DNA of 64,000 nucleotides from Phylloscopus collybita (taxonomy: Eukaryota; Chordata; Aves; Passeriformes; Phylloscopidae), in assembly GCA_027886175.1 (NCBI GenBank), contig JAJNNQ010000026.1, forward strand, positions 20,242,001 through 20,306,000, in the 5' to 3' direction. Shown piece by piece: positions 36,379-49,441 of this stretch (its first letter is position 1; every line of letters starts with the position of its first letter). The translations under genes and the position numbers were made by a program. Below the pieces are notes generated by a model. It did not search any database. It was given only the letters and a program-made list of their open reading frames with translations, and was not told the DNA's origin.

Positions 36379-38335
36379 ATTGGAAGCAAACAAAAATTCA
36401 TTGATTTCTTGATGAGAGGATACAACAGGTTTTGCACACTTTAGGCACACATGGCTCAGACACATACAACTCCTTTTATAATACCCGTTATCTCTTTTAA
36501 AGTCTCAGATGGCAAAAAAAACACATCAGCTATTATTTTTATTTCTGAGTATTTGGGAGGCACTCATGCACTACAGTGCAGAGATCTACTTAAGTACATA
36601 GGCACAGAGATGATCCCATCAGCCTCTCCAACAATTCAAGCCTCTCCCCCGGTGATGAATAAAAACACCAGTTAAGAACAGTACATATAAATGAGATTTA
36701 TTCCTTCCCCTATGATCATGATTAAAGGAGAAGGGTATTTTTTCCTAAGACCATTAGTTGTATCCTTTTGCCTGCTAGTCACATCTCTGAAGCAATTACT
36801 TATTGACATATAAGTCTAAATCCTAAGTACACCTTCTATTCATATCCTCTGTGACCCTCCAGCAGCCTGCAGACTGCTACTGTGTATTAAGAAATTCTGA
36901 GTCTGAACAGAGGAAATAAGTAAATTCTTCTCTCCTTTATCCTGTGTACAATGATGGTTTTTTTCTCTGTTGAAAGGCCTCTGCTACACCTCAAAGTTGC
37001 ATGCCCCATCCATCTCAAAGGGATTCATTTTTCTTTAAGAAGGTTGATCAAATACTCAGTTGCCTTTTCCTTAAGTTTTGCTTTTTTTTTAAATACAATG
37101 CTTACATACAGATTTTTTTTTTTTCCTGGAAATAAAATTACCTAGGATCGCAAAGTATATTAGAAGAAATAAAGGTAAAACCAAGAAATGTTTCAAAGAT
37201 ATAATGTAGCATCCCATTTAAGTGAGAAAATGTCCTGAAGGAACTGCTGGTTTTCTCACAACTAGATAAAAACTGAGAATATTTAAGAAAGAAGAAAAGA
37301 ACCAAAATACTGCAGAACGTACTCATCTTCTTTACATCCTCTCTTGATCTTCTGTACAACAAACTGAAAGTTTGGGACAGGATCCAAATGGTGGCATTCC
37401 CAAGGGAGATGGGACAGCAGCATTTCTACAAAAAAAATTGAATTACTGACTTAAAATTTGCTAACTCTGACATGAACTAAAAAAAAAAAAGTGTTCCTAA
37501 TAGCGTTTTAGACAAAATATTCAGAGAGCAATGAATATGCACAACGTTTTGGAGGAAATGGCTGAGCCAGCAAACACCAGCGCACACTGCTTCACAGTAA
37601 ATGGGTTCCAGAGACTGCCGTGCTTTTTTCATTCATTCAGTGACAGATCAGTCTAGAGAATGGTAGCATCTGGATGAGGGCAGATGGCTAAACTGTCAAA
37701 TAATGACATTTTACAAAATTTCAGCAGTCTAAGCGCAATATGGTTGCAATCCCAAAGGCAGACAGGTAAACAACGGTGCAGAAGTTATAGCACTAGCACA
37801 TAAGATTATTCATTATAATTATTCTAGGGGAAAGAATTCTTCTCAGAAGATTAAGCTGACAGGAAGATTGAGGGTTCTCTCAGAAAGAATTAGATGACAT
37901 CTCCCCTGTTTTGTTCATCCATCTATTTTGTTACATTTTCCCCTCAAATGAGTTTCTTGTGATGTGCTAAAATAACATAAACCTTTCAGGGTAAAGATGT
38001 TCAAATCCAGCATTTTTCTGCAATTCATCTTTCACTGCTAAATTTTTATTCAGTTTCAGAAATTCACCCTTGAGTCAGAGATAGCCATTAAGAGAAATCT
38101 TTGCCCTTACAACAAGAATGCACTTGGATCCAAAAAATCTTATCTTTATTGTTCAGAGGAGAAAAATCATTCACAAAAGTACCAGAAAATAGTAGCTGAT
38201 CTTGTGGAGAGAAACTAGAACAACTTTCCACTCAGTTGAACTTACATAGAAGCAAAATTTAAAGTTTTGAATAGCCCCACCTAAATCTGTTTAAAGTCAA
38301 ACTTCTGTAAATGAACAAGTAAAAAGCCCCCCCTC

Positions 38336-38338
<3 letters not shown>
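36376..38338. other. Unrecognised AT-rich sequence
   Basis: No gene or interspersed repeat is recognised. T10-type runs near 37083 and 37112 and an A12 run near 37480 are present. Confidence 0.5.

Positions 38339-38386
<48 letters not shown>
38339..38386. repeat. Poly(T) tract, 48 bp
   Basis: A pure T48 run follows a C-rich CCCCCCCTCCCC segment. On the minus strand it is a poly(A), but no AATAAA lies 10-30 nt before it, so a retrocopy tail is not supported. Its length may be unreliable in an assembly. Confidence 0.95.
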
Positions 38387-38387
<1 letters not shown>

Positions 38388-41300
38388 TGGTAACAGGCAT
38401 ATGTTTTGGAAGTGGTCACAAAATGGAAAAGCTAAGAGAGGATTCTTCCATTTTATGTTGGAATTTCTGTTCCTTTTTTAGAGGTGACAGCAAGGTACCT
38501 TAGCAAGGAAAAGTGAACCATAACCTGTAGTTCATACCATCATTCTTGCAGAGCAAATTAACAGTTTAACTGATTTTTTTACATCTGTCAACAAACACTG
38601 ACACTGTTAGCTATGCGGTTACCTGAGTGACAGTGAAGCCTTACAAAAGTGACTGAGGTGTTCCTCATTCTCTGTGGTCCCTTCTCCTATGCTTAAAGTG
38701 CACTTGTTCCTCAGCCCATGATATACTGGGATGTGTAGTTTTGGAGGTTACCAGTCTGTCACCTGCCTTGTTAAACGTATGGTTACCATGCTTAGACTGG
38801 TTACATGCTATACCTATGCAAGCCCTTCCCCTGAGAATGGCCAGAAACCTTTGAAGGGCAGATAGGCAGACAGACAGACAAGCCTGTCAAAAGAGAAAGG
38901 GTTGGAAGCGGGGAAAGAAAAGAGCTATTCTGCTGGATATATTAATAGTATTACAAATATAAAGTTTTCATCTGCTTTTCATTAAACTCCTATACATAAT
39001 TTCTGTGCTTTACAGTGCTTGACAGATGTGATAAAATTGCATGGATGGCGTGAATTAGCTGAAGTTCAATCTAAATAAAACCAAAGTAATACTGATTGGC
39101 AAGGGAAAGGCTTTAAAAGAATAAGGAGTAAAGGTATCTGTTTTTTAAAATTGTATCTTATTGCTGGTATAGCTCTTATGTGCATTTCATACTAAATTCA
39201 CTTCTTTCTGAGTTCATACTTGGCAACAGTAGCTCAGAAGAATTACTATTCCTCTCAGATACTTCTTATACCATTTTTACTGGCACAGGGGAAATACTGA
39301 GGATATCTTTAGGAAAGATCATTCTGCTTGGATATATCACAGCAATATCCATAGCTTTGCCATCTGCAGAACAGAATTAAGTAACTTTGGTGTTTGTTGA
39401 CCGCTGTAGCTAAATGATGTCCATGCCTGTATCAATGCATATGCTATTAATTATGCAATAGTTTAGAGACAGTTTGCTAGTTGTGAATTAGGTGTCATTA
39501 AACAGTGAGGAATCTTTTTTCCCTTTGTAGTTATGTTTTCACTCTTGACACATGGACTACAACTTCCAAGATTAGAGCCACAGTTTTCTCAAGAAAACCA
39601 TATTTCTTAGGTATTTCACTTTCTCAGTAGAATCATTATTGTCCAAAACAGGACTTGAACTTCCAGAATTACATTGATAGCACCAATAACCATAGGGCAG
39701 ATGCTTAGGTGATATAACTACACCTCAGCTGCATACAATGGATCAAGCCCTGGATTGTCTGAGGTTTTTTGTACCAGGAAATCAGGCTCATTTTTCAGGT
39801 ACACAAGTTCAGATTTCGCTATCTATAAATGACAGATTTGAGTTATCTGTTTCTTCAAAAGAATTAGGGTAAGGTTCTATAGCATATATCCAACATGTAT
39901 CCATGTATGACTTTGCTTGTATTAATCATGAGTTATTTGGTAAGCACAGTATTTATGGCATGGAGTACATGCATGTTTTAACTATGATAATAAGGGCAGC
40001 AGAATCTGCCTCATACATTATCAAGGACTTTGAGAAGAATTGTACTGGATATTTTCATGGAAGAGCCATCGAATATGTTGTTAGACATGTCCATAGGGTG
40101 CTTGTTCTCATAAAGAATTTTAATACTGATTACAGAATCTTCTGTCTCCTGTGGTGAGCGCTAAAATTTCAAAGCCATCATCCCAAGCCTAAATTCTGAA
40201 GTAACATTGATCATGCCTTATCTACTCTGTGTATAATCAAACTCATAAGGTAATATTGCAGCTTGTTTCCCATTTCATTGATTTTCTTAGTCTAAAATGT
40301 CTATTTTTTTTTCTTATTTCTAAATTAATTTACAACCTCCACTTAGGAAAGGCAAATAAGCAATTTTTTTCCTACAGATCAAAAGAAGGTAATACTGACA
40401 AAGAAACCAAAGAGTGATTTAATACATCCCCTTTTCAAAAAGAGTAAACTGTAGCTGAAGTACTAAACACTGCCATTTGTCTAAACTTCTGTTAAAGCCT
40501 TGCATGACAGAAATTCCACAACATGCTTTGGCAAATATATTTCTACAATTACCTTTGTTTCTTTTACCTGTCCTAAATGTCACTTGCTGCAATTTAAGCC
40601 CTCATGGACCTCTTACTTCAATTAGAAGTGGGATTCCAGTATCTCTATAGCGACCTAAAACCAAACTTTGTGAATTAGCTTTAAAATTCCTTGCAGACTA
40701 CAAAGAGACTGAAAATAAAACATATGCATACAGTGGATATAGGTTCTGCCTTTCATAGTTTCACACAGAAAACCAGGGACAAACACCATGGCAGGCAAGA
40801 GCAAAAGTAACTTATTTTCAATGTTACTTTTCCTTAAAATAGGAAGAGATTAAGCTGATGGTGTATAAATATTTAAGTAAATAAAATGTCATCAACTCAG
40901 CAATCAAACTGTGAAAATGTGAAGGTGGGATGAATCCAAAACTACATAGCCATAAGCTAATTCATATTCATAATCTAAAACTTTTCATATTTAAAAGGAT
41001 TTGGAATATATAAATGTTCCAGGGGAAAAAAATAAGAGGAATATATGCTTGATAAGGATACCAGTCTGTAACATCACATCAATTGGCTAACAGAAGCAGG
41101 TATTTTGGGGAATTTCAATGAGGCAGCTAAGTTAGTTACACACAGTTCTGAATAATGATACGCCCATATTTAGGTACAAAAATACAAAAATCTTATGAGA
41201 TTCAGTTTCTGTCTACCAACCACACTACACAAAAGAATCAAGTTGCAGTTCTAACTTCAAATTTAAAAATTCTTCTAGAAAAGGAGAACTTGCTGTCATG

Positions 41301-43899
41301 TCACACTGTAGGCAAGTATGCTGTAAAGTCACACTGTATCTGTGTCTGAACTTATGGCTTCTCCCTTCAAGTGTACTAGATTGTGAGGGAGATCTGATAT
41401 ACTAAAATGTTACTAGTGACCTGTTTGAACTTCCGAACTTCACCTGAGATGTCTAGTTCAGAGCGAGCTTAATTGCACACATTTATTGTTATAAAAAGCT
41501 AAGGACAAATAAAGGAAACAAGGGTAGTTCATTGTAGAAATATACTACCTAAGGCAGTTTGTGATATTTCCACCATGCAGGGCTGTAACAGAAGTTTAGA
41601 CAAACGGTAGCGTTCATTACTTCAGCTATAGTTCATTCTCTTTTTGGCATGGAGATGCATCTTGATCTCATGCCTTGGGGCACAGGAGTGGATCACCTCC
41701 CTTCTGTATGGGCCTTTTCCCACAATGTATGTCACTTATGAGGCCAGCAGAGTACAGTGAAGTGAATTTTATTGTCCCTAATCACTTAATGGATGGTTGC
41801 CAGAGGCATGGGGCTGGTTTGGAAGAAACAGTGGTCCACAGAGCAGCTGTAATGAACATATCAGGTAAAAAAGTCCATTTAAAATGTCAAGTAAAGAAAG
41901 ATTTTTTTATCACATATGATAAAACAGGTAGAACTTAAGTTCATTATCTGAAAACCCTAACAGAAAACTTAATTCCTTCAATTAATTTATTGAATGAGTG
42001 CTGCTAAAGCCTGGGTCTCCAAAGAAGTCTGAATTGGAAGGGGAGACAAGAGGAAGTTACTGATTTAACCTAAAGACTGTGCAGAACCTATATGATGATG
42101 TAAATTAAGGACAATACTTCATTAATAAACATTAGTTACTCAAATTCAGTATCTTTGCAAGAATGAGAAACAAAATAATTTATGCATTTTAGTAATGCCT
42201 GTCTTTCGACAAGGTGAGTTTATCAAAACAAATAAGTATATTAAGAGAATTTAAAGGAATGTAGAAGTGTTAAATACTTTGTAAGGGTGGGGACTGCTTA
42301 AAGCCACTGGGTTTGATGCTTAGAGTAATTGTATACTGCTTACAAAAAAAAAAAAAGCATTTTTAAAAGAGGATAACAAAAAAGGAATTTTTAAAAGAGG
42401 ATAAAAAATGCTGACAAAAAAAATAGATGGACAAGAAAACAATAGAATTTAAAACACAGCCTGTGGAAAACAAAAGTCTAAATAAGGAAAATAGAAAAAA
42501 AAGAAAGGAGCATAAGATTAGGAAAGTTAAATTTAAAACCAGCACAAAACAGTCAAGGCATGTCAAACATGTTTAAAACAGAAAGCCTGTCAGTAAGATG
42601 ACGGATGTGGTCAAGGTGCAAAGAGTCCCCAAGGATGGCAAATTTGTAGCAGAAATACTAAATAAATTCCTAGTGCTTGTCTTCATATTGGAGGGAAATC
42701 TATATTTGGGAGATACTATCTGGAACTTAAATTTCAGTAGGAGAAGTTTTAGAAGAGAGCAGTAAAATAAACAGTAACAAATTTCTGAGACCCAGCACTA
42801 TGAAGCCAAGTTCTAAAAGAATACCATATTGATGAATTATAAACTCTGCTTGCAAGCTAAATTAAAACTGACTTTCTACCAAAGGGATAAAAAATGCCAT
42901 AAGGATGAATGTGTGAATCCTCATACCAGTCTGAATTCTTTAGTTAGCAAATTTGTTGAAATTAATATGAAGAATAAAATGAGTAGACATATGGATAAAT
43001 GCGATATAATTGTGAACTGGGAGCACAGCTCCTGCAGCAGTAAGCCATGCTTCACAAATTATTAATCACATTAAAAAGGATTTCCCATTATTTTAGGACA
43101 GCGTTGCCAGAGATCCAACCCGAAGTCACATAACCCTGAGTACATGGCTGAGTTCAGCAGTGGGTGGAGACAGGAAGTTGCCTTTCAGGAGTACAAACGA
43201 GCCCAAGTGCAGAGCCCTACTGATGCATCTTGTGAGTGGGTGAGAAGCTATTGTAATGGGGTGAGAAGCTATTCTGCAAAAGCTTGAGGTGCTCAGCATC
43301 ATATTTTATTGCCCATTGTGAACAAGAGGTCTGTGAAATCAGGCCAGTGGTGAGTAAATACAGCAAAACCCTGTGAATAGCTCTTGTTCTGGGACATATG
43401 CACAACTTAGAAAAACTAAGTTGTGTAAATCCATGAAAACCACACAAGCAATCTTAATCACTTGAGTCAATCACAGTGGAAGGATGTGGCCCCTTAGAGA
43501 AACTTTTCAAGAGATCCTTGCATGAAACATACTGTCATTACAGACAAGTGTGTCATGGGCTCTGTTAGTCCTACCTGGCTGAGTTAATGTAAGAAATTCA
43601 GGAGGCCAGAAGATTATCATGCTAGGAAGGCCTTAGAATAACAGCAGAGAGCAAAAGTGAGTCCAGTGGCCCAGCTCTCCATCAAATAATGAACGAGTTT
43701 GCATTCCTACAGTCAAACTGATTTTCTACTTCTGTCATGAACAAAGGCAGGGCTATTCAGCAGGGTGTGCAAAGACCAACCACACAGCCCCAATACCTCC
43801 ATGGACACATCTTTCATCATATCTAGGGGAAGCTCCAGAAACTCACTTTATCTGGTGATTAACCAGCTCCAATTAAAAGGAAACATACCTACTCCTTCC
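38387..43899. other. Unrecognised unique AT-rich sequence
   Basis: About 5.5 kb contain no recognisable gene or interspersed repeat. Small local repeats include short AGAC units near 38868-38880, a roughly 27-bp tandem duplication of an ATTTTTAAAAGAGGATAA unit at about 42359-42409, and a roughly 21-bp-spaced duplication of GGGTGAGAAGCTATT at 43238-43273. Open frames reach at most about 87 codons without domains. Confidence 0.55.
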
Positions 43900-43924
43900 A
43901 AAAAAAAAAAAAAAAAAAAAAAAA
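43900..43924 (+). repeat. Poly(A) tract, 25 bp, preceded by ATTAAA
   Basis: A pure A25 run starts about 22 nt after an ATTAAA hexamer (43872-43877), a common variant poly(A) signal. This is weak evidence for a retrocopy tail because no parent transcript is recognised. A simple A run is the default reading. Confidence 0.6.
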
Positions 43925-45597
43925 GGCCAAAAAACAAAAGAATACCAAAAACCTACTTGGCTTCCATTTTGTTTGTTTGCTGTCTTTTTCAGTGTTTGGT
44001 AAACCTCTGTGCATTAAATTGACAAAGCAGAGAAAAATTGTGATGATACACCAGTGGTCAGCAAGCCATCCTTCAAAGAAAAACACTGCTGATAAGATAA
44101 ACAACTTGTGATGTACTTAATTACAATATTTCATACTCATTTAGCCATCTCCACATCACAGCACTAACAAAGTGGATTTCAAATAGGAAGAGAGACTCCT
44201 TCACACAAGCCCAGAGGGCTAATTATAAAATAGCAACCTACTTTTTTTTTTTTGGTTGCATTTTTTTCCAGTAGAATTTATTGAGCTCATTACCAAGCTG
44301 CTTATGAAGTGATTTGAAATGAGGCAACATTAAAGCATTCTGAAAATCCCTTGTACTTAGTCATCTTGACACTTTGTTTGAACTTGAAGCATTAATATGA
44401 AATAACTGCAGCAGCCCCATATTCCTGATTCTATTGTTTGACAGTGCATTTAAAAGCTAAAAGATGATATGATTGAGGACTTTTAATCAGCACAGTAATT
44501 TGTAGGAGTGTCTCAAGTATTCATAACTTTGAAAAGACCAAAGGGACATGAATGTAAGAAACAAGACAGGTACAGTACATGTCAGACTAGAATAACACAG
44601 CAGTGTGAAACCAGGAGTACAAGCACTGCTGGAACTGAGTGGGGTTTTATTGCTTTTTACAAGCAAGACTGAAAATTGAAAGATACACATCAAAGCCACT
44701 AAAGAACTCCACACATTGTACCTTATTAGCCTGATTTTACCTTCTGTAATCACATTATATAATATGCATCACCAGATTAACCTGCTTGGGGTCAGCAGAA
44801 GGGCCATCATAAATATATTTGAAGTGAAGCCTGTGAAGGTTTTCAAAGTGGTAAAAAAAAAAATAAATAGAGAGAGGAGTAGTAAAATCCATGGAAATCT
44901 ATAGCATATTAAAATGAAACCTGTGAATAGCTTTGCTTTTCATCATTCCCCCCACACACCCCCATGCATTAGTGTTTGAACTAATAATTAGAGGCAATGG
45001 AAATGCTTCTGTTGAAAGAAAGAGTTTAAGATCATCATTTGCTCTAACTGCATTCTAATGTTCTGCCTACCTTTTTACAAAGCCTTTAAGGCTTTGGGAA
45101 ATAATTTGTAAGAAAAAAAAGGGGTACAAATAGTACAAACACTGAATGTATCACATTGTGGGGTCTCCCACAAAAGGGGAAGAATCCCCAAATGTGGTTT
45201 ACAACAAAGGAAGAGCAGATTTCAAACAAATGTATGCAACAAGGGTACAAGAAGCTCCCTCCTCCCTCCAGTATTTTTTGGGTGTCAGAGATAGAGTGAT
45301 TCAAACCCTTTGTGGGGTGCGCTCTGAAATGAGATCTCAGCAGAACAGCTTGGAACCTGCAATCCTCAGCAGCTCTCTTAGTATGCTTGATGGCTTCTTA
45401 TGCACAGCCTTAAACTAATAAGGAAACACCGAGATAGATGTGTTGGTCTGTAAGCTGGAAAAAATTCATTAGCTAAGCAAGATCCAGCCGAGTCATTACT
45501 TAGGAGACCCCCCCAAGGAATTCCCATGCAGTTTATAGAAATGGTGTAAGGGCTCTGTTTTTCAAACCTGCACAGTTCTGTTAATAAAAGTGATGTC
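43925..45597. other. Unique sequence, with a complex non-coding block at about 44230-44520
   Basis: No coding exon is recognised. Apart from a T11 run near 44242, the part at 44250-44520 is complex, with many ATTA/TAAT cores and few simple repeats, as in many conserved non-coding elements. This is impression only. Confidence 0.4.
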
Positions 45598-45700
45598 TGG
45601 GGGGGGAAAGGCATAGTCTCTAAAAAGCCAATATATTGGAAGAAAAGAAAAAAAAGAAGAAAAAAAAAAGGAAAGGGGAAAGTAAAGCAGAAAGGAATAG
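45598..45700. repeat. G8 run and purine-rich A/G tract
   Basis: A G8 run (45599-45606) is followed by an uninterrupted purine stretch of about 45 bp (45638-45682), with more A/G-rich sequence after it. The complementary strand gives a Phe-rich frame (45378-45707, -) that is a composition artefact. Confidence 0.8.
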
Positions 45701-48256
45701 GAAACAAATAAAAATGCAGTGGCTGGCCAGCTGCAATATTTGCATCTCCATGTTTAGCTGCTCTCTGGATGGAGAATTCAGCACTTGTTCTGGAAGGTGA
45801 TTTAAAAATGGTTTCAGGAATAATGAGGGGTTGCTTTTTTCATCATAATTCCAAGTTTTGTATATGTTTTCACCAACCAGGACAGCATCTTCCCCCTTTA
45901 GATTTCTTACAGTAAAGGCACGCTATCATTTAGATCAATTTACAGTGGCATTTACTATCTTAATGAGGATTTAAATGAAACTCTGAAACACTGATGGGAT
46001 GTCAGAGTATGGGTTGCATTTTTGAAGTCTTTTCCTGCTTCCTTGAGAGAAGAGATGAAAGATCTCTATGTTGTGTTAAAGAAACAAGCATGTAAAATAA
46101 AGAGAGGGACCAGAGGATTTCAAGAAAATGTGTATTTTGTGTTGCACATTAATTATTTGTTAGAGCAGATAGCATAAAGGTAACAAACTCATACCTTTTC
46201 ACTCTTGTTCCTTTAATTTGCATCCATGTGGACTTCCATGTGAATGTGATTAAAAGCTGTGACCATCTTTAGTTTCATAGCTGGAAAGAGAACAGTTTTG
46301 CCAGGTTTTTTCTTGTATCAGTTCTAGAATGGTAGTGCAATATTAGAAGATCTGCACTGTTGCAAATTAAGCTCTTCCATAGTAAGGAAAAACAAAGATA
46401 ATCATAAATATTTTGTTGTTCAGTAGTTCAGCATTTTATGTTTTTCTAAATAGTATTTAAAGATATGGATTTTTATTTCATAATTCAGGAAAACACAGGA
46501 AGCCCTATTATATTGCTTTTGCCCTCAAAGCAAATATATGCTTGTTTAGTAATCAACATGACTCATTTTTATATGTGTTTTCTGCTTTTAAAGCAAAAGC
46601 TGTGAACATGAATAAAGTTACCTATTATACATCTACTTACTTGAAAGGTTAAAATAATGGCACATCTTACACAACACAAAGAAACATTTTTTTTCTTATG
46701 GCATAGTTTTAATTGGCTATTTTCCTTTGTGAAAGTTACAGTTGGTTTCATTTGTACTCCTTTGTGTGTTTTCCACACTTCAACATCATATTTAGGACAT
46801 ATTTAGCTCTTTGATTTCACTTCTTAAGGGGAGATCTAGAATACTTCCCATCACTCACAGATCCCATGGAGGAACATGAATTAAATAAGAAGGGGTTATC
46901 TTCTAGATATGAGGTGTTATGTCTCCTGATTTTAAAAGGGAAGTTGCTGTTTCAAGGCATTATCCATAGTTATCTACAACAGTGCTGTTGCTGAAAACCC
47001 TTTTCTTTTTTCCAAATGAGATGTTTCCCAGGTCTAACTCAGTGATTCTTATGCTCCTTTTAATGCTTACTTGGTATAGCAAAAGCTTAAGTTTCTCACT
47101 GATCTGAGTTTACTTAGATCACTAAGTTTAACCTGCTGAACTGAAAGCATTATGATGGAGTTAATATATAAAGGTGAAGTGACAGTGAGTTTTCTGTGAG
47201 TGTAGCAAGATAATTCTCTGGAGTGCAAAGTACCAGCAGGAGCAGAGCTAGAGACAGCATGGACCAGGTTTGCTCCCACTCCAGATTTCCCTTGACAGAT
47301 ATGTCAAACAGGGGTAAAAGCACATCCTCAGCTGCTGCCAGTCAAGATAAGGAGTTGCTAGTGAGGACCTGCACCTGAAAAGTTCATACTCTCAAAAAAA
47401 TATTTGGAGGTTGTGGCAGTTGGAAAGATTGCAAATGTGGCCAACAGGTGAGAGAAGAGGGGAGTCAGAGCTTCACTATGGTTAAGATGAAAGTATTATC
47501 CCAAATAGCTAGTGTATGAGAATATATAATAACCTGTACTATCTTTTCCTTTTTCAGATCAATGATACCAGCAGTTTTTCCCTAGCCTCACGATCATGTG
47601 TTTTCACTTCTGACTTTTATGAACTATGGCTCAGACATTTTAATGAAATTTAGTCATGGCTTTGCTCAGCCTTCAACAACTGACTGGCCGGGAGAGCCAA
47701 GACTCGTTTTTTAAGAGCGTCATCTCAAGCTGAGGCCAACAGTAAAGCTGGGTCTCCTGCCTCCTAAGTAAATGTTCCAGATGCAGAGATCCTGCATAAA
47801 AGCCGGTCAACAGCACCACCAGCAGCCTGTGAAATTTGGGCAGAGGTGAATACTGTTAGTGGGCACTTAGAGCACACCTTTTCTAAGGCACATAATTCAG
47901 AGATGTGCATCCAAATACCCGGCTAAACAGTTGTACACATCCCCATGCACAGTAATAAGATTTCTGTCACTTAATCTAGCTTTCAACTCAATTGTCACTG
48001 TCTACAGCTTTGCAAAGGCAGAAGTAGATGGCACAGAGTTTTTTACAGCATTCTCTCTGTCTCATATGCCAACCTTCAACATTCAGGGAAGGGAAAGTTT
48101 TACATTATCACCCAGGATGATTTGGAAAGTCCCTAGATGAATATGTCTCCCCAAATACAATTTTAAACTTTAACCATAGTTCAAGTAGCAGTCTGAGACA
48201 TCTAAGAGATTTCTCTTACCCATTTACTTTTAAGAAACTGGACCTTAAAAACCCTT

Positions 48257-48258
<2 letters not shown>
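45701..48258. other. Unique sequence, with a complex non-coding block at about 45720-46060
   Basis: No gene or repeat family is recognised. The block at 45720-46060 is compositionally complex and includes ATTTGCAT, a perfect POU octamer-type site, near 45736-45743. Whether it is conserved is unknown. Confidence 0.4.

Positions 48259-48299
<41 letters not shown>
48259..48299. repeat. Poly(T) tract, 41 bp
   Basis: A pure T41 run occupies the interval. On the minus strand no AATAAA is placed to make it a retrocopy tail. Length polymorphism and assembly error are likely. Confidence 0.95.
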
Positions 48300-48300
<1 letters not shown>

Positions 48301-49441
48301 TATTTAAAAGATTTTACCAAGAAAAAAAAAGTTCCAGCATATTACACCATTGATGTGCTGACCAAATGGGAAAAGATTAACTTTTTACTGAAATAATTAA
48401 AGCATTCATGAAGTGTAAAAGGCACTATATGGGCACAATAGCTAATAGCTTCCAATTTTTGGTTGTTTCCTTTAAATTTTGAGTCTCTGTTGGCACTGTA
48501 TCCTCTCTTGCATATCTTCAGCCATGCAGAAGCATGTGTCTACATATTCTATCACAAGATATTTACACTGGCGATGCTGGGTCCTTGTAAAGAAGTCAAC
48601 TAGGTGTTACTACATCTACTGGAAAAACTTTTAAATACCCTTAACAATCTCAGCCTAGGTAACTGAGAATAACTGTGCATATAACCAGAGCAAGTTGAGT
48701 GGCATCCATCCCTGTAACCAGGATGCCAAGGTTAATTTAGTTTCAGAATCAGCAGAGCTATATAAGAGAGTTTTGAAGGAGCAATGAAAGGCACTGCAAG
48801 TCTGGTTCATTTAAAATCATCTGATCTTCTTTCTAGTTAAACATTATATGAAAACTCTCTCAGCTCAGAAAAAAAAAAAGGCTCAAGAAAATAACTCTCC
48901 AGCTGGTTTTTGCTGATAACTAGAAGCACTAGGAGAAAGCTGTAACTGCATTCTCCAGGAATTCCTGACTACTAGCCAAAGCAGAACTCTATATTATATG
49001 ACTGTAACAAGACTCTTCTTAATAATATTGTAATTCATGCATGAAGACACTCATATATGTTTCATAGCTAACCTTGTTTAAAATGCATCTCTGTTTTGCA
49101 ACTCTTAGAGATACCTGATATGAATCTAGAGAAGTACATAATCTTCCATTTAAGTCATCTAAAAGGCAGGTATTCAGAACAGATGAAAGCAAGGAAAATT
49201 AGATTATGTCTCCTCAATACAACAGATTGTAAAAATTAGAATGGGACTAAAAAACTGAAGATTTTGTCTAAGTGTTGCTTCACAAACTCGTGTATGAAAT
49301 AATCTTTGAAAGCATGTTTGCACATAAATTCAGTTGTGTCATATTCTTCAAGTCGACCATACTTCCAGACTACTGCCTACTGCTCTCTCCTTCCCCTAAG
49401 AGAAAATACTTTGTGATATAACCTATTGGTAAGACAAAGAT
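48300..49441. other. Unrecognised unique sequence
   Basis: I see no gene or known repeat between the poly(T) tract and the following CR1 copy. Confidence 0.5.

Noticed and set aside
36200..36412. Open frames on both strands over the GTTTT array.
   Set aside because: The repetitive Phe/Cys and Lys/Gln-Asn runs come from the microsatellite.
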